Below, piece by piece: positions 1-8,650 of a stretch of DNA of 64,000 bases. Numbering within the stretch: position 1 is the first letter of the stretch; each line of letters opens with the position of its first letter. The position numbers were made by a program, and so were the translations under genes. The notes below the pieces were generated by a model that saw nothing but the letters and a program-made list of their open reading frames with translations, made no database searches and was not told the origin of the DNA. This stretch comes from Nocardiopsis metallicus (GTDB lineage Bacteria; Actinomycetota; Actinomycetes; Streptosporangiales; Streptosporangiaceae): NCBI RefSeq assembly GCF_014201115.1, contig NZ_JACHDO010000001.1:6200001-6264000 (forward strand). The letters are read 5' to 3'.

Positions 1-1
1 C

Positions 2-220
2 ACCGAGAGCCCGGTGTGGCGGTACAAGAAGGTCGACGAGGCCGGGTTCTACTTCCGGGCCACCGACATGGGCTGGTCGGACCGGTACGTGGACACCCTC
101 AACGAACGGTTCCGGGCCATCGCCAACGGCCAGGCCGCCATCGTCACGGAGGACGTCCGCAGAGCCCTGGGCCGCGACCCGGTGCCCATGGCCAAGTTCG
201 TCCGCGAAGCGGTGAAGTGA
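2..220 (+). CDS. NmrA-like NAD(P)-binding protein, C-terminal part
   Basis: The open frame runs in from the left edge and ends at a TGA, so only the last 72 residues are present. The tail has the pattern of NmrA-type atypical short-chain dehydrogenases: a helix reading VDTLNERFRAIANGQ followed by VTEDVRRALGRDPVP and a closing FVRE, which matches the family ending where a 'V-T-D-V-E-x-x-T-G-R-x-P' stretch precedes a final F/A-rich helix. Such proteins bind NAD(P) through an N-terminal Rossmann fold and often act as redox sensors or quinone/isoflavone-type reductases. The Rossmann part lies outside the window, so cofactor use and substrate cannot be judged. Family assignment is from memory of the C-terminal pattern only. 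Confidence 0.55.
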   Translation, partial: TESPVWRYKKVDEAGFYFRATDMGWSDRYVDTLNERFRAIANGQAAIVTEDVRRALGRDPVPMAKFVREAVK

Positions 221-372
221 CTCCGTGCGGTTCTCGCTCAGCGTGCGGCACTACTAAGTTACCTAGAGTAGTTTTATTGTTGCTCTCGGCTTTTGTTTTG
301 TGGCCCTGCCGCACTGCAACAGAGCGCTGATCGTGTTCGCCAGGGGTGCGGACCTTACGGAGAGGATTGCCC

Positions 373-1095
373 ATGGCCGCCTTGGATCCGACCTTCAAGA
401 GCAACGTCAACTCGGTCGCCGAGTTCGATGGTGTCGTGGAGCCCGATGGCCCCAATCACTACCGGTTCTCCGGAACCCTCAAGTCCAGCTGCCAGCTCTA
501 CCGAGGTGACGAGTCCTTCCACAACACGGTGCGCCTGGGCCACGGCGCCACGTCCGGTGAGTACTCCTACCTGGAGTACGAGATCGTGGGCAGCGGCGAG
601 AACACCTGGCAGGTCGAGGGCAGCGGAAGCCGGGAGGCGAACGAGACCGTCGACTTCCGCGTGGGTGTCAACGACGGCCTTTCCGGCCAGTTCCACTACG
701 GCAGCAGTGTCACGGTGCCGCCGGGCGGCCCGAAGCAGAGGTTCACCCCGGTGTACATCGTCGACGACCCGTACGGCGAGAACAAGTACGACATCCGGGC
801 CGAGGGAACGGTGCGCGCCGACGGGCCGACCGGTTACGTCATCGAGTGCGAGTTCAGTGCGTATGACGGCCCCGGCGCCATGACCGACCAGTCCGCGACC
901 TTCGGCTGGAAGACGTCCAGCGGAAAGTGGGAGTACAAGTCCTTCTACTGCAAGGACACACCGACGACGTTCACGATCCGGGGCACCCGCAAGAGCGGCG
1001 AGAACGTCCAGGTGGTCGTTGGCGCGACCAGCAAGGTGCTGAACCTGTACGGGTACGGCGACGAGGTCGACCTGGCCCTGCCCGAGAACTTCTGA
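373..1095 (+). CDS. Hypothetical beta-rich protein, 240 aa
   Basis: I do not recognise the family. The ATG at 373 was chosen over an in-frame start at 346 because a GGAGAGG ribosome site (about 359-365) sits 7 bases before it. The product is acidic, rich in Gly, Ser, Thr and Tyr, with alternating polar/hydrophobic stretches typical of beta sheets, three cysteines and no signal peptide or membrane helix. It is preceded by an AT-richer patch (about 255-300) that probably holds its promoter and is followed by a strong hairpin at 1165-1196. It stands alone, so context gives no hint of function. GC3 is normal for the window, so the gene looks genuine and expressed. Confidence 0.7.
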   Translation: MAALDPTFKSNVNSVAEFDGVVEPDGPNHYRFSGTLKSSCQLYRGDESFHNTVRLGHGATSGEYSYLEYEIVGSGENTWQVEGSGSREANETVDFRVGVNDGLSGQFHYGSSVTVPPGGPKQRFTPVYIVDDPYGENKYDIRAEGTVRADGPTGYVIECEFSAYDGPGAMTDQSATFGWKTSSGKWEYKSFYCKDTPTTFTIRGTRKSGENVQVVVGATSKVLNLYGYGDEVDLALPENF

Positions 1096-1164
1096 CCGCA
1101 CGCCGCTCTCGGTGCGATCCGCACCGACCAGGACTGATCCCCTGACACGCCCCTGACACACCAA

Positions 1165-1196
1165 CAGGCCCCCACCCGTTCCCGGGCGGGGGCCTG
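1165..1196. terminator. Bidirectional terminator hairpin
   Basis: Perfect 9-bp stem CAGGCCCCC (1165-1173) with GGGGGCCTG (1188-1196), 14-base loop. It lies between two convergent genes and could serve both. There is no U-tract, as is usual in actinomycetes. Confidence 0.7.
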
Positions 1197-1238
1197 CTGC
1201 CGCACCTGAGTGCGCACCGCGGAGCAGAGTTCAGCGGC

Positions 1239-2393
1239 CTACTTGAGGAGCTGGCGGGCCATCACCATGCGCTGGATCTGGTTGGTGCCCTCGTAGATCT
1301 GGGTGATCTTGGCGTCGCGCATCATGCGCTCCAGCGGGAAGTCCTTCACGTAACCAGCGCCGCCCAGCAGCTGCACGGCGTCGGTGGTGATCTCCATGGC
1401 GGCGTCGGAGGCGTAGCACTTGGCGGCGGCACCGTAGAAGGCCAGGTCGTCGTCGCCGCGCTCGGACTTGGCGGCGGCCACGTAGACCATCTGGCGGGCG
1501 GTCTCCAGCTTCATGGCCATGTCGGCCAGCATGAACTGGATGCCCTGGAAGTCGGCGACGGCCTTACCGAACTGCTTGCGCTCCTTGACGTAGGCCACGG
1601 CGTGGTCCAAGGCGCCCTGGGCGATGCCGACGGCCTGCGCGCCGATGGTGACGCGCGTGTGGTCCAGGGTGCGCAGGGCGATCTTGAGGCCCTCGCCCGG
1701 GGCGCCGATGATCCGGTTGCCGGGGATGTGGACGTCGTCGAAGAACAGCTCACGGGTGGGGGAGCCCTTGATGCCGAGCTTGCGCTCGGGCTCGCCCAGG
1801 GTGAAGCCCGGGTCGTCGGCGTGCACGACGAAGGCGGAGATGTTGCGGCCGCGCTTGCCCTCGGGGTCGGTCACGGCCAGCACGGTGTAGTACTCGCTGA
1901 CACCGGCGTTGGTGATCCAGGACTTCTGGCCGTTGAGTACCCAGTCGTCGCCCTTGGGGGTGGCCAGGCTGCGCATGGAGGCCGTGTCGGAACCGGCCTC
2001 GCGCTCGGACAGGCCGTAGGAGAACATCGCCTCGCCGCGTGCGACGGGGGTCAGGTAGCGCTGCTTGACCTCCTCGGAGCCGCCCAGGATCACCGGCATG
2101 GTGCCGAGCTTGTTCACGGCGGGGATCAGGGAGGAGGAGGCACAGACACGGGCCACCTCCTCGATGATGATGCAGGTGGCGAGCGCGTCCGCGCCCACGC
2201 CCTCGTAGTCCTCGGCGATGTGCGCGGCGTGGAAGTCGGTGGCGACCAGGGCGTCCAGCGCGTCCTGCGGGAAGGCCGACTTCTCGTCCACCTCGGCGGC
2301 GTGCGGGGCGATCTTGTCCTCGGCCACAGAGCGGACCGCCGCCCGCAGCTCCTCGTGCTCTTCGTTGGTCCTGAACAGATCGAAGTCGCCCAT
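1239..2393 (-). CDS. Acyl-CoA dehydrogenase
   Basis: FAD-dependent flavoenzyme that introduces the alpha-beta double bond into an acyl-CoA thioester and passes electrons to electron-transfer flavoprotein. The 384-residue length, the N-terminal helical domain, the central YGLSEREAGSD and SWITNAG flavin-binding motifs, and the C-terminal YEGTNQIQ with the catalytic glutamate all fit the short/branched-chain family. The ATG at 2393 is preferred to a start 14 codons upstream because GAGGAGA lies just before it and homologues begin near MGDFDLF. It is transcribed divergently from a TetR gene, and two palindromes lie between them, so the repressor probably controls it. The acyl substrate cannot be told from sequence. 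Confidence 0.93.
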   Translation of the reverse strand: MGDFDLFRTNEEHEELRAAVRSVAEDKIAPHAAEVDEKSAFPQDALDALVATDFHAAHIAEDYEGVGADALATCIIIEEVARVCASSSLIPAVNKLGTMPVILGGSEEVKQRYLTPVARGEAMFSYGLSEREAGSDTASMRSLATPKGDDWVLNGQKSWITNAGVSEYYTVLAVTDPEGKRGRNISAFVVHADDPGFTLGEPERKLGIKGSPTRELFFDDVHIPGNRIIGAPGEGLKIALRTLDHTRVTIGAQAVGIAQGALDHAVAYVKERKQFGKAVADFQGIQFMLADMAMKLETARQMVYVAAAKSERGDDDLAFYGAAAKCYASDAAMEITTDAVQLLGGAGYVKDFPLERMMRDAKITQIYEGTNQIQRMVMARQLLK

Positions 2394-2410
2394 CACGCTC
2401 TCCTCGCTTT

Positions 2411-2444
2411 GGCACCGCGTGCCTGGATATGGCATTCAGTGCCA
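2411..2444. promoter_or_regulatory. Two palindromic operator candidates between acyl-CoA dehydrogenase and TetR genes
   Basis: GGCACCGCGTGCC (2411-2423) and TGGCATTCAGTGCCA (2430-2444) are near-copies of one pattern, TGGCAC-N3-GTGCCA, each with one departure when the flanking T is counted. Their centres are 20 bp apart, i.e. two helical turns, on the same DNA face. Position in a divergent TetR/target gap makes them likely sites for the neighbouring repressor; that link is inferred. Confidence 0.6.
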
Positions 2445-2533
2445 GGGTAAGAGATGATCGGTGCGAAGTACACAGACACGGTCGGATAGCTTGTCGCCGG
2501 ACGAGTCACCGGGCAATGGGGGAGGAGGTGGGC

Positions 2534-3265
2534 ATGGCACCGACACGCGTGTCGACCCGCGAGGCCGTGCTGGCGGCCGTGCGGCTGTTCACCGCCGAGG
2601 GTTTCGACAGCACCACCATGGACGGCATCGCCGAGGCCACCGGGGTGAGCCGTCGCAGCCTCTTCCGCAGGTTCGGCTCCAAGGAGGACCTGCTCTTCGC
2701 CGAGCACGATGAGCTCTTCGAGACGGTCGTGCGGTACATGGAGGCCTCACCGGAGAGCCCCATGGCCACGGTGGCGGCCGCCGCGCGCCTGGTCTTCCAG
2801 GGGTACGTCCGCGACCCCGAGATCACTGTGCCGCGGTACCGGCTGGTGCGCGCCCACCCCCGGCTGCGGGACCGGGAAGTGGCCATGACCGCCCGCTACC
2901 AGGCCGCGTTCAGCCGCTACCTGAGTCAGAGCGCGGGTGCCGACCGTCCGTCCCTGGAGGTCGAGGTGGTTGCGGCGGCCCTCATCGCCGCGCACAACCA
3001 CGTGCTCCGCGGCTGGCTGCGCGACCCCGACGGGGACCGTGTGTGGGAACGCTTCGACGAGGCGATGGCCCGGGTCGCCGACCTGGCCGCCCCGCTGCTG
3101 GCAGGCGGAAAGGGCGCCGAAGCCGGAGCTGCCCGAGAAGCCGGGGAAACCGGGAAAGCCCGCGAGTCCGGGGAAGAGCGCGTGCTGGTCGCGGTCTATC
3201 CGCGCGGGGCCTCCACCGCTGACCTGCTGCGCCGGATCTCCGAGGCGGTCGAAGGGGACCGCTAG
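2534..3265 (+). CDS. TetR-family transcriptional regulator
   Basis: A 243-residue repressor with an N-terminal TetR helix-turn-helix (about residues 8-55): AVRLFTAEGFDSTTMDGIA, then a recognition helix GVSRRSLFRRFGSKEDLL. The rest is the helical ligand-binding and dimer domain, ending in an Ala/Glu/Gly-rich low-complexity stretch (AEAGAAREAGETGKA) and a charged tail, which is longer than usual for the family. The ATG at 2534 follows a near-ideal AGGAGG (2523-2528) with 5-base spacing; an earlier ATG at 2516 lacks this. Divergence from acyl-CoA dehydrogenase and the palindromes at 2411-2444 suggest it senses an acyl-CoA or fatty acid, as many TetR proteins in this setting do. The ligand is inferred. 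Confidence 0.88.
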   Translation: MAPTRVSTREAVLAAVRLFTAEGFDSTTMDGIAEATGVSRRSLFRRFGSKEDLLFAEHDELFETVVRYMEASPESPMATVAAAARLVFQGYVRDPEITVPRYRLVRAHPRLRDREVAMTARYQAAFSRYLSQSAGADRPSLEVEVVAAALIAAHNHVLRGWLRDPDGDRVWERFDEAMARVADLAAPLLAGGKGAEAGAAREAGETGKARESGEERVLVAVYPRGASTADLLRRISEAVEGDR

Positions 3266-3368
3266 GCACCCGGCGCACACCCCGGCGGGCACCCCGGAAT
3301 GCGGCCGCCCGCCCGCACGTTGTTCTTGCTGATCCCCCACCTCCACGCCGCCGCGCACAGGTCTGTCA

Positions 3369-3403
3369 CACGGGTCCCAGCCACACCCGTGCGCGCGTAG
3401 GCT
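3369..3403 (+). promoter_or_regulatory. Inverted repeat and possible prfC promoter
   Basis: CACGGGT (3369-3375) and ACCCGTG (3385-3391) form a 7-bp inverted repeat with a 9-base spacer. TAGGCT (3398-3403) just after it resembles the actinomycete -10 element. No convincing -35 is seen, so this may instead be the end of the TetR transcript. Confidence 0.3.
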
Positions 3404-3469
3404 GGACGGGGCCCAAAACCAGGGCGGCAGGTGAACAGGGCAGTACACGAGACGAGGCGGAAAGCGCAG

Positions 3470-5095
3470 ATGAGCGTGGACACGGCGGGAGCGACCAAGC
3501 AGGAGTCAGAGGTCGCCCACGAGGCGGAGCGGCGGCGGACCTTCGCGGTCATCTCCCACCCCGACGCCGGTAAGTCGACGCTGACCGAGGCCTTGGCGCT
3601 GCACGCCGCCGCGATCTCCTCCGCCGGTGCGGTGCACGGCAAGGGCGACCGCAAGGGCGTGACCTCGGACTGGATGGACATGGAGCAGGACCGGGGGATC
3701 TCCATCACCTCGGCGGCCCTGCGGATCGACTACGACGGCCGCGTCCTCAACCTGCTGGACACCCCCGGCCACGCCGACTTCTCCGAGGACACCTACCGGG
3801 TGCTCTCGGCGGTGGACTGCGCGATCATGCTGCTGGACTCAGCCAAGGGCCTGGAGCCGCAGACCCTCAAGCTCTTCGACGTGTGCCGGGCCCGCAAGAT
3901 GCCGGTGATCACGTTCGTCAACAAGTGGGACCGGCCGGGCCGTGAGCCGCTGGAGCTCCTCGACGAGATCGAGCAGCGCATCGGCCTGCGTCCCACCCCG
4001 CTGAACTGGCCGGTGGGTATCGCGGGTGACTTCCGCGGCCTGGTCGACCGCACGAGCGGTACCTACACCAAGATGACCCGCACCCCCGGCGGCGCCCAGA
4101 AGGCGATCGAGGAGGTCCTGGACGCCGACCGGGCCGCCGAGGTCGAGCTCGACGCGTGGGAGCAGGCACAGGAGGAGATCGAGCTGTTGGAGGCGCTGGG
4201 CGCCGACTTCGACCACGAGTCCTTCATGGCCGGCGAGTCCTCCCCGGTGCTGTTCGGTGCCGCGCTGTCCAACTTCGGTGTGGGCCAGCTGTTGGACACG
4301 ATCGTGGACCGCGCCCCCGCGCCGTCGGCCAAGGCCGACGACAAGGAGAAGCCGCGCGAGGTGGAGAAGCCGTTCTCCGGTCAGGTCTTCAAGATGCAGG
4401 CCAACATGGACAAGAACCACCGGGACCGGATGGCGTTCGTGCGGGTCAGCTCGGGCCGCTTCGACCGGGGCATGGTGCTCACCCACGCGCCCACCGGCCG
4501 CCCCTTCGCCACCAAGTACACCCAGGCGGTGTTCGGCTCGGACCGCTCCACCATCGACACCGCCTACCCGGGCGATGTGATCGCCCTGGTCAACGCCCAT
4601 TCGCTGGCCGTGGGCGACACCCTCTACGACGGCCCCAAGGTCTCCTTCCCGCCGATCCCCAGCTTCGCCCCCGAGCACTTCGTGGTGGCGCGCGCGGTGG
4701 ACGCGGGCAAGTACAAGCAGTTCCAACGCGGTATCGCCCAGCTCGACGCCGAGGGTGTGGTGCAGGTGCTCACCTCCGACGTGCGCGGAGAGCAGGCCCC
4801 GGTGCTGGCGGCGGTCGGCCCGCTCCAGTTCGACGTGGTCAAGCACCGCATGGAGCAGGAGTTCCGCAGCCCCATCGAGGCCTCCCCGCTGGAGTACTCG
4901 GTGGCGCGGCGCACCGACGCCGAGTCGGCTCCGACCCTGCACGCGCTGTCCGGGGCCGAGGTCCTGCGCCGCCGCTCGGACGGTGAACTCCTGGTGCTGG
5001 TGCACAACAAGTGGCGCCTGCGGGTGATCGAGCGGGACAACCCCTCCCTGTTCATGGAGGCGTTGCTGGCCGGCGGCGTCGACGAGGGCGAGTAA
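3470..5095 (+). CDS. prfC: Peptide chain release factor 3
   Basis: Translational GTPase that recycles class-1 release factors (RF1/RF2) from the ribosome after termination. Visible G motifs are HPDAGKST (about residues 30-37), DTPGHADF (about 99-106) and NKWDR (about 153), in the RF3 rather than EF-G arrangement. The length of 541 residues suits RF3 and rules out the roughly 700-residue EF-G. The C-terminal RF3 domain is recognisable from the QFDVVKHRMEQEF segment. The ATG at 3470 gives homologue-like length; a GTG at 3431 is also open and would add 13 residues. A hairpin follows directly after the stop. Confidence 0.95.
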   Translation: MSVDTAGATKQESEVAHEAERRRTFAVISHPDAGKSTLTEALALHAAAISSAGAVHGKGDRKGVTSDWMDMEQDRGISITSAALRIDYDGRVLNLLDTPGHADFSEDTYRVLSAVDCAIMLLDSAKGLEPQTLKLFDVCRARKMPVITFVNKWDRPGREPLELLDEIEQRIGLRPTPLNWPVGIAGDFRGLVDRTSGTYTKMTRTPGGAQKAIEEVLDADRAAEVELDAWEQAQEEIELLEALGADFDHESFMAGESSPVLFGAALSNFGVGQLLDTIVDRAPAPSAKADDKEKPREVEKPFSGQVFKMQANMDKNHRDRMAFVRVSSGRFDRGMVLTHAPTGRPFATKYTQAVFGSDRSTIDTAYPGDVIALVNAHSLAVGDTLYDGPKVSFPPIPSFAPEHFVVARAVDAGKYKQFQRGIAQLDAEGVVQVLTSDVRGEQAPVLAAVGPLQFDVVKHRMEQEFRSPIEASPLEYSVARRTDAESAPTLHALSGAEVLRRRSDGELLVLVHNKWRLRVIERDNPSLFMEALLAGGVDEGE

Positions 5096-5096
5096 C

Positions 5097-5136
5097 CCCC
5101 GAGAAGGTTCGTCACCTCCGCGCAACCTCTTCGGGG
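5097..5136 (+). terminator. prfC terminator hairpin
   Basis: Arms CCCCGAGAAGGTT (5097-5109) and AACCTCTTCGGGG (5124-5136) pair at 11 of 13 positions, beginning two bases after the prfC stop codon. Confidence 0.65.
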
Positions 5137-5917
5137 AGCGTTCCGTCACCGGGTCCGCCACGGAAGCTGGATTCTTCGGCAAAGAGCGCTCGCATTGTTT
5201 ACCCCTAGTGAATGCTGGTTACTCGCTGTCGACTCCGGTCCTGTTCGGTGGTGAATTCTCGTGCCGCTTCGAGCCTGTCGGTAAGGGGCCCGGCGAGGGG
5301 GAGAAATGCCACGTCCGGCTCGTGTGTGAAATCTCGTGCCCGGGGCACATACTCAGGTCCCTGGAGCGGGGGGAGAGAGTGCTCCGGGGGCGCCCCGGGC
5401 CGCCGGGCGGCGTGGCAGAGGCCAAGATCACCGAGTCGGGGCCACCCCGCGCCAGCCCTGGTGATCAGGGCGAAGGTACCCTGATGACAGGCCACTAGGG
5501 CGCTTGCGAACGCTTGGCCGCACCGGGCTCTGTTCGGGTATGTCCGCATCTGTGAAGTGCGGGCCGACGCGACGGGTCCGGGCGCGGGCCGCGTGTGTTC
5601 GGGGCGCCCAGGGGACCGGTTCAGGAGACGAGGGACGGACGGCGGGGGACCCCCGTCGCCGTCCGCGAAGTCTCAGGGCGATCACGGCGTTATCGGCGTT
5701 CGGCAAAGTCTGTAAATCTTCACTCTGCGGTAATTCTGACCACGTCTGGGTATGTGTTGCATGTCACCTGTTCGTGAATCGGTGAAACTTATATGATTTT
5801 GCTTAACCGTCGTTTAACAAAACAGAACAATAACGAGTGAATCAAGAACGTGGAGGCGGATCGCCTCGCGTCTGACACACCTCACGTATCCCCCGCCTGG
5901 AAAGGTTGACCTCGGGC
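5137..5917 (+). other. 780-bp gene-free region upstream of citrate synthase
   Basis: Several open frames cross this stretch on both strands, but none has a ribosome site, conserved motif or normal GC3 pattern, so I call no gene. The last 230 bases are much richer in A and T than the surroundings (for example around 5785-5840) and clearly hold the citrate synthase promoter and leader. A possible -10 TATGAT lies at 5792-5797, with a weak TTCGTG 15 bases before it. Confidence 0.5.
5797..5822. promoter_or_regulatory. Imperfect inverted repeat in the citrate synthase promoter
   Basis: TTTTGCTTAAC (5797-5807) and GTTTAACAAAA (5812-5822) pair at 9 of 11 positions around a 4-base centre. It directly follows a candidate -10 at 5792-5797, the classic place for an operator that blocks transcription. 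The AT-rich sequence stands out strongly from the rest of the window. The binding protein is unknown. Confidence 0.5.
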
Positions 5918-7204
5918 ATGAGCGATGACAAAGAGCGCACGGTGGAGCTCCACTACGAGGGCGGCGTGCTGAAGCTGCCGGTTTTCACCGGTACCGAGGG
6001 TGAGAGCACCATCGAGCTGAAGACCCTGCTGGGGTCGACCGGTATGACGACCCTGGACCCGGGGTTCGGCAACACCGCCTCGTGTAGCTCGAAGATCACC
6101 TATATCGATGGGGCCGCGGGCATCCTGCGTTACCGCGGGTACCCGATCGAGGACCTCGCGGTGCACAGCACCTTCCTGGAGACCGCCTACCTGGTGATCT
6201 ACGGCGAGCTGCCCGAGCCCGGCCAGCTCAAGGAGTTCTCCGACAAGCTGCGCGACAACTCCGACATCCCGGCCGAGATGGGCGCGTTCATCGACGCGAT
6301 GCCCCGTAACGGCCACCCCATGACGCTGATCTCCAGCGCCGTGAACACTCTCGCGGCCTACTGCGACGACAGCGTCGACCCGGGCGACGAGAACCAGGTC
6401 GAGCTCGCCACGATCCGGCTGATGGCCAAGCTGCCGACGATCGCGGCCCGCATCTACCGCAACTCGATCGGCGAGGCGCCGATCGCTCCGGACACCTCGC
6501 TCGACTACGTCGACAACTTCATCCGGATGACCTTCGGTGACAAGGCGCCCACGGGTGAGCTCGGCGAGCTGTTCAACAAGGCCGTCGGCATGCTGCTGGT
6601 GCTGCACGCCGACCACGAGCTGAACTGCTCCACCGCCACCGTGCGCGTGGTCGGCTCCTCGCTGGCCGACATCTACTCCAGCGTCTCCGCCGGTATCAAC
6701 GCCCTGTCCGGCCCGTCGCACGGCGGCGCCAACCAGGCCGTCCTGGAGATGCTCGAGGAGATCCGCGACTCCGGTATCTCCATCGAGGACTTCCTGGAGA
6801 AGGTCAAGGCCCGCGAGATGCGCCTCATGGGCTTCGGGCACCGGGTCTACAAGAACTTCGACCCGCGCAGCAAGGAGATCAAGGTTCTGGCCAGCCAGAT
6901 CCTCGACCGGCACGAGAACCCGGACGAGCTCTTCGCGCTCGCCCTCAAGCTCGAGGCCGCCGCGCTCCAGGACTCGTACTTCACCGAGCGCAAGCTCTAC
7001 CCGAACGTCGACTTCTACACCGGCGTCATCTACCGCACCATGGGTTTCCCGACCAACATGTTCACCGTGTTGTTCGCGATCGGCCGTCTGCCCGGCTGGA
7101 TCGCCCACTTCCGCGAGCAGGCAGTCGACCCGGCCTTCCGGATCGCGCGCCCGCGCCAGCACTACATCGGCGCCGCCGAGCGCCGTTACCCCGGCCAGGG
7201 CTAG
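5918..7204 (+). CDS. gltA: Citrate synthase
   Basis: Condenses acetyl-CoA with oxaloacetate to citrate at the entry of the TCA cycle. The 428-residue length and the N-terminal beta-strand region (HYEGGVLKLPVFTGTEG) identify the large type II, hexameric form. The catalytic triad is present: His in GPSHGGANQ (about 268), His in GFGHRVYKNFDPR (about 308) and Asp in PNVDFYTG (about 365). The ATG at 5918 is chosen over a TTG four codons earlier. The gene is alone between a long AT-rich promoter region and a strong terminator, so it is probably monocistronic and regulated through the inverted repeat at 5797-5822. Confidence 0.97.
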   Translation: MSDDKERTVELHYEGGVLKLPVFTGTEGESTIELKTLLGSTGMTTLDPGFGNTASCSSKITYIDGAAGILRYRGYPIEDLAVHSTFLETAYLVIYGELPEPGQLKEFSDKLRDNSDIPAEMGAFIDAMPRNGHPMTLISSAVNTLAAYCDDSVDPGDENQVELATIRLMAKLPTIAARIYRNSIGEAPIAPDTSLDYVDNFIRMTFGDKAPTGELGELFNKAVGMLLVLHADHELNCSTATVRVVGSSLADIYSSVSAGINALSGPSHGGANQAVLEMLEEIRDSGISIEDFLEKVKAREMRLMGFGHRVYKNFDPRSKEIKVLASQILDRHENPDELFALALKLEAAALQDSYFTERKLYPNVDFYTGVIYRTMGFPTNMFTVLFAIGRLPGWIAHFREQAVDPAFRIARPRQHYIGAAERRYPGQG

Positions 7205-7225
7205 ACGCCTCCGGAGTACCTCGAC

Positions 7226-7256
7226 CGCCCGCCCACGTCACCGACGAGGGCGGGCG
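7226..7256 (+). terminator. Citrate synthase terminator
   Basis: Perfect 9-bp stem, CGCCCGCCC (7226-7234) with GGGCGGGCG (7248-7256), 13-base loop, about 20 bases after the gltA stop; TTCG follows. Confidence 0.75.
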
Positions 7257-7413
7257 TTCGTGTGTCCGGGGGATCCGTAGGAAGTTACAGCGGAGTAGAA
7301 CTTCCCTTTCCATACATTTTGCGTACTTTCTGTCATCGGTATGCGACGGTGAGGGAAGTTCCAGAGGGTGGTCCCGCACACGAGCGGGCCCGCGCGAGGG
7401 GAGGGGGCTGGCT

Positions 7414-8253
7414 ATGGTCCGGTACGCGTTGGCCGGGAACATACTCGGAGACCTGAGTCAGAGTTGGTGGGTCCTGGTCGTACGCGGTGCGGCGGCCGTC
7501 ATCTTCGGCGTGGTAGCTCTCGCCTGGCCAGGAGAGAGCCTCCTCGCCCTGATGATCGTCTTCGGTGCCTTCGCGCTCGTGGACGGCATCGCCGTGGGGA
7601 TCACGGCCTTCCGCGCGGCGTCAGGTACGAGAACACCACTGGTGATCCAGTCCGTGCTCTCCATCCTTCTGGGGCTGGGCGCACTGATCTGGCCGCTGGC
7701 CTTCGGCCTCGCGATGGTGTTCGTGATCGCTGCCTGGGCGATCGTCACGGGTGTGGCCGAGATCGTTACCGCCGTACGACTGCGTGCTCAGATCAGCTCG
7801 GAGTGGCTGCTGATCTTCATTGGCGCTCTCTCGGTGATCCTCGGTGCCCTGCTGTTCTTGGAACCGATCCTGGGCGCCCTGACGATCATCACCGTCGTTG
7901 GTATCTACGCGATCGTGTTCGGTGTGGTGATGGCGGTCGCGGGCTTCCGGCTGCGCGGTGCGGCTGACCGCCTCGCCAGCGAGGAAGAGCAGATGACAGC
8001 CGGCGCCGAGGACTTCGGCGGATCCGGTGACGTGGGCGGGCCCACAGCGGAGGCCGGTACGGAGCCCGCGGACGAGGAGCGCCCCGTGAGCGCCTTCGAC
8101 GAGGGCTACGCGGGCGGCTACAGCGACGGCTACCGCGGCGACCAGCGGGACACCGACCAGATCCCGGAGGCGGCCGAGGACGAGACCGCGGCGCCCAGAG
8201 CCGGTCGGCACCGGGCCCACAAGGAGCGTCCCGAGGACCCCGGCACCCTGTGA
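7414..8253 (+). CDS. HdeD-family (DUF308) membrane protein
   Basis: A 279-residue inner-membrane protein. The first 190 residues contain six hydrophobic helices arranged as three repeated pairs, each pair carrying the DUF308 signature of small residues and a G/A-rich turn (for example VVRGAAAVIFGVVAL and SVLSILLGLGALIWPL). This resembles HdeD of the E. coli acid-resistance island. The remaining 90 residues are hydrophilic and acidic, with a repeated Gly-Tyr-Ser-Asp pattern, and are presumably cytoplasmic; this tail is not part of the family core. The ATG at 7414 follows a GGAGGGGG ribosome site. The physiological role of the family in actinomycetes is not established. Confidence 0.85.
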   Translation: MVRYALAGNILGDLSQSWWVLVVRGAAAVIFGVVALAWPGESLLALMIVFGAFALVDGIAVGITAFRAASGTRTPLVIQSVLSILLGLGALIWPLAFGLAMVFVIAAWAIVTGVAEIVTAVRLRAQISSEWLLIFIGALSVILGALLFLEPILGALTIITVVGIYAIVFGVVMAVAGFRLRGAADRLASEEEQMTAGAEDFGGSGDVGGPTAEAGTEPADEERPVSAFDEGYAGGYSDGYRGDQRDTDQIPEAAEDETAAPRAGRHRAHKERPEDPGTL

Positions 8254-8295
8254 CACCAAAGGGTTCGCAGGGCCCCGCAGGACCGCGAGGGGGTC

Positions 8296-8610
8296 TCAGC
8301 CCTCGCTGAGGAGGAGGGGGCCGAGCCGGTTGACCTGGCTTCCGGGGACGACCAGCTCGGCCTTCTCCTCCTGCCATGCCAGGAAGTGCGGGGTGAGCCG
8401 GTGCGCGGCCAGCGCGTCCTCGTCCGCGAAGACCTCGTACACCCAGAAGGCGTCGGGGTCCGCCGGGTCGCCGACCACGTCGAAGCGCAGGCAGCCCGGT
8501 TCGTCCCGCAGCGCGCACGAGGCGTTGCGGGAGATCCCGGCGAGGAACTCCTCACGCCGCCCGGGCAGGGCCCGGATCGAGACCACCAGCGCGACGGGGG
8601 ACGCGGGCAT
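8296..8610 (-). CDS. ABM-domain protein, putative quinol monooxygenase
   Basis: A 104-residue single-domain protein of the antibiotic biosynthesis monooxygenase (ABM) dimeric alpha-beta barrel fold, like YgiN. Recognisable elements are the opening strand ALVVSIRALPGRREEF, the EPGCLRFDVV strand, the FWVYEVFADEDALAAH turn with conserved Glu and His, and the HFLAW helix. Family members oxidise quinols or polyketide aromatics without cofactors, or act as heme oxygenases. The ATG at 8610 is preferred over a GTG 7 codons upstream because AGAGGAG lies just before it. It is divergent from the glycosyltransferase gene, but nothing ties them functionally. Confidence 0.82.
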   Translation of the reverse strand: MPASPVALVVSIRALPGRREEFLAGISRNASCALRDEPGCLRFDVVGDPADPDAFWVYEVFADEDALAAHRLTPHFLAWQEEKAELVVPGSQVNRLGPLLLSEG

Positions 8611-8650
8611 GACCTGGCTCTCCTCTGTCACGGGTGCGTCCGGAAAAGCG

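Noticed and set aside
3839..5182. A 447-residue minus-strand frame opposite prfC, and a similar 426-residue one opposite gltA (5882-7162)
   Set aside because: Same artefact of GC-rich codon use; no ribosome site and His/Gly/Val-rich nonsense sequence, whereas prfC and gltA are certain.
5205..5785. Several 60-114 residue frames in the gap before gltA
   Set aside because: They overlap on both strands, have no ribosome sites and resemble no family. The position fits a regulatory gap.
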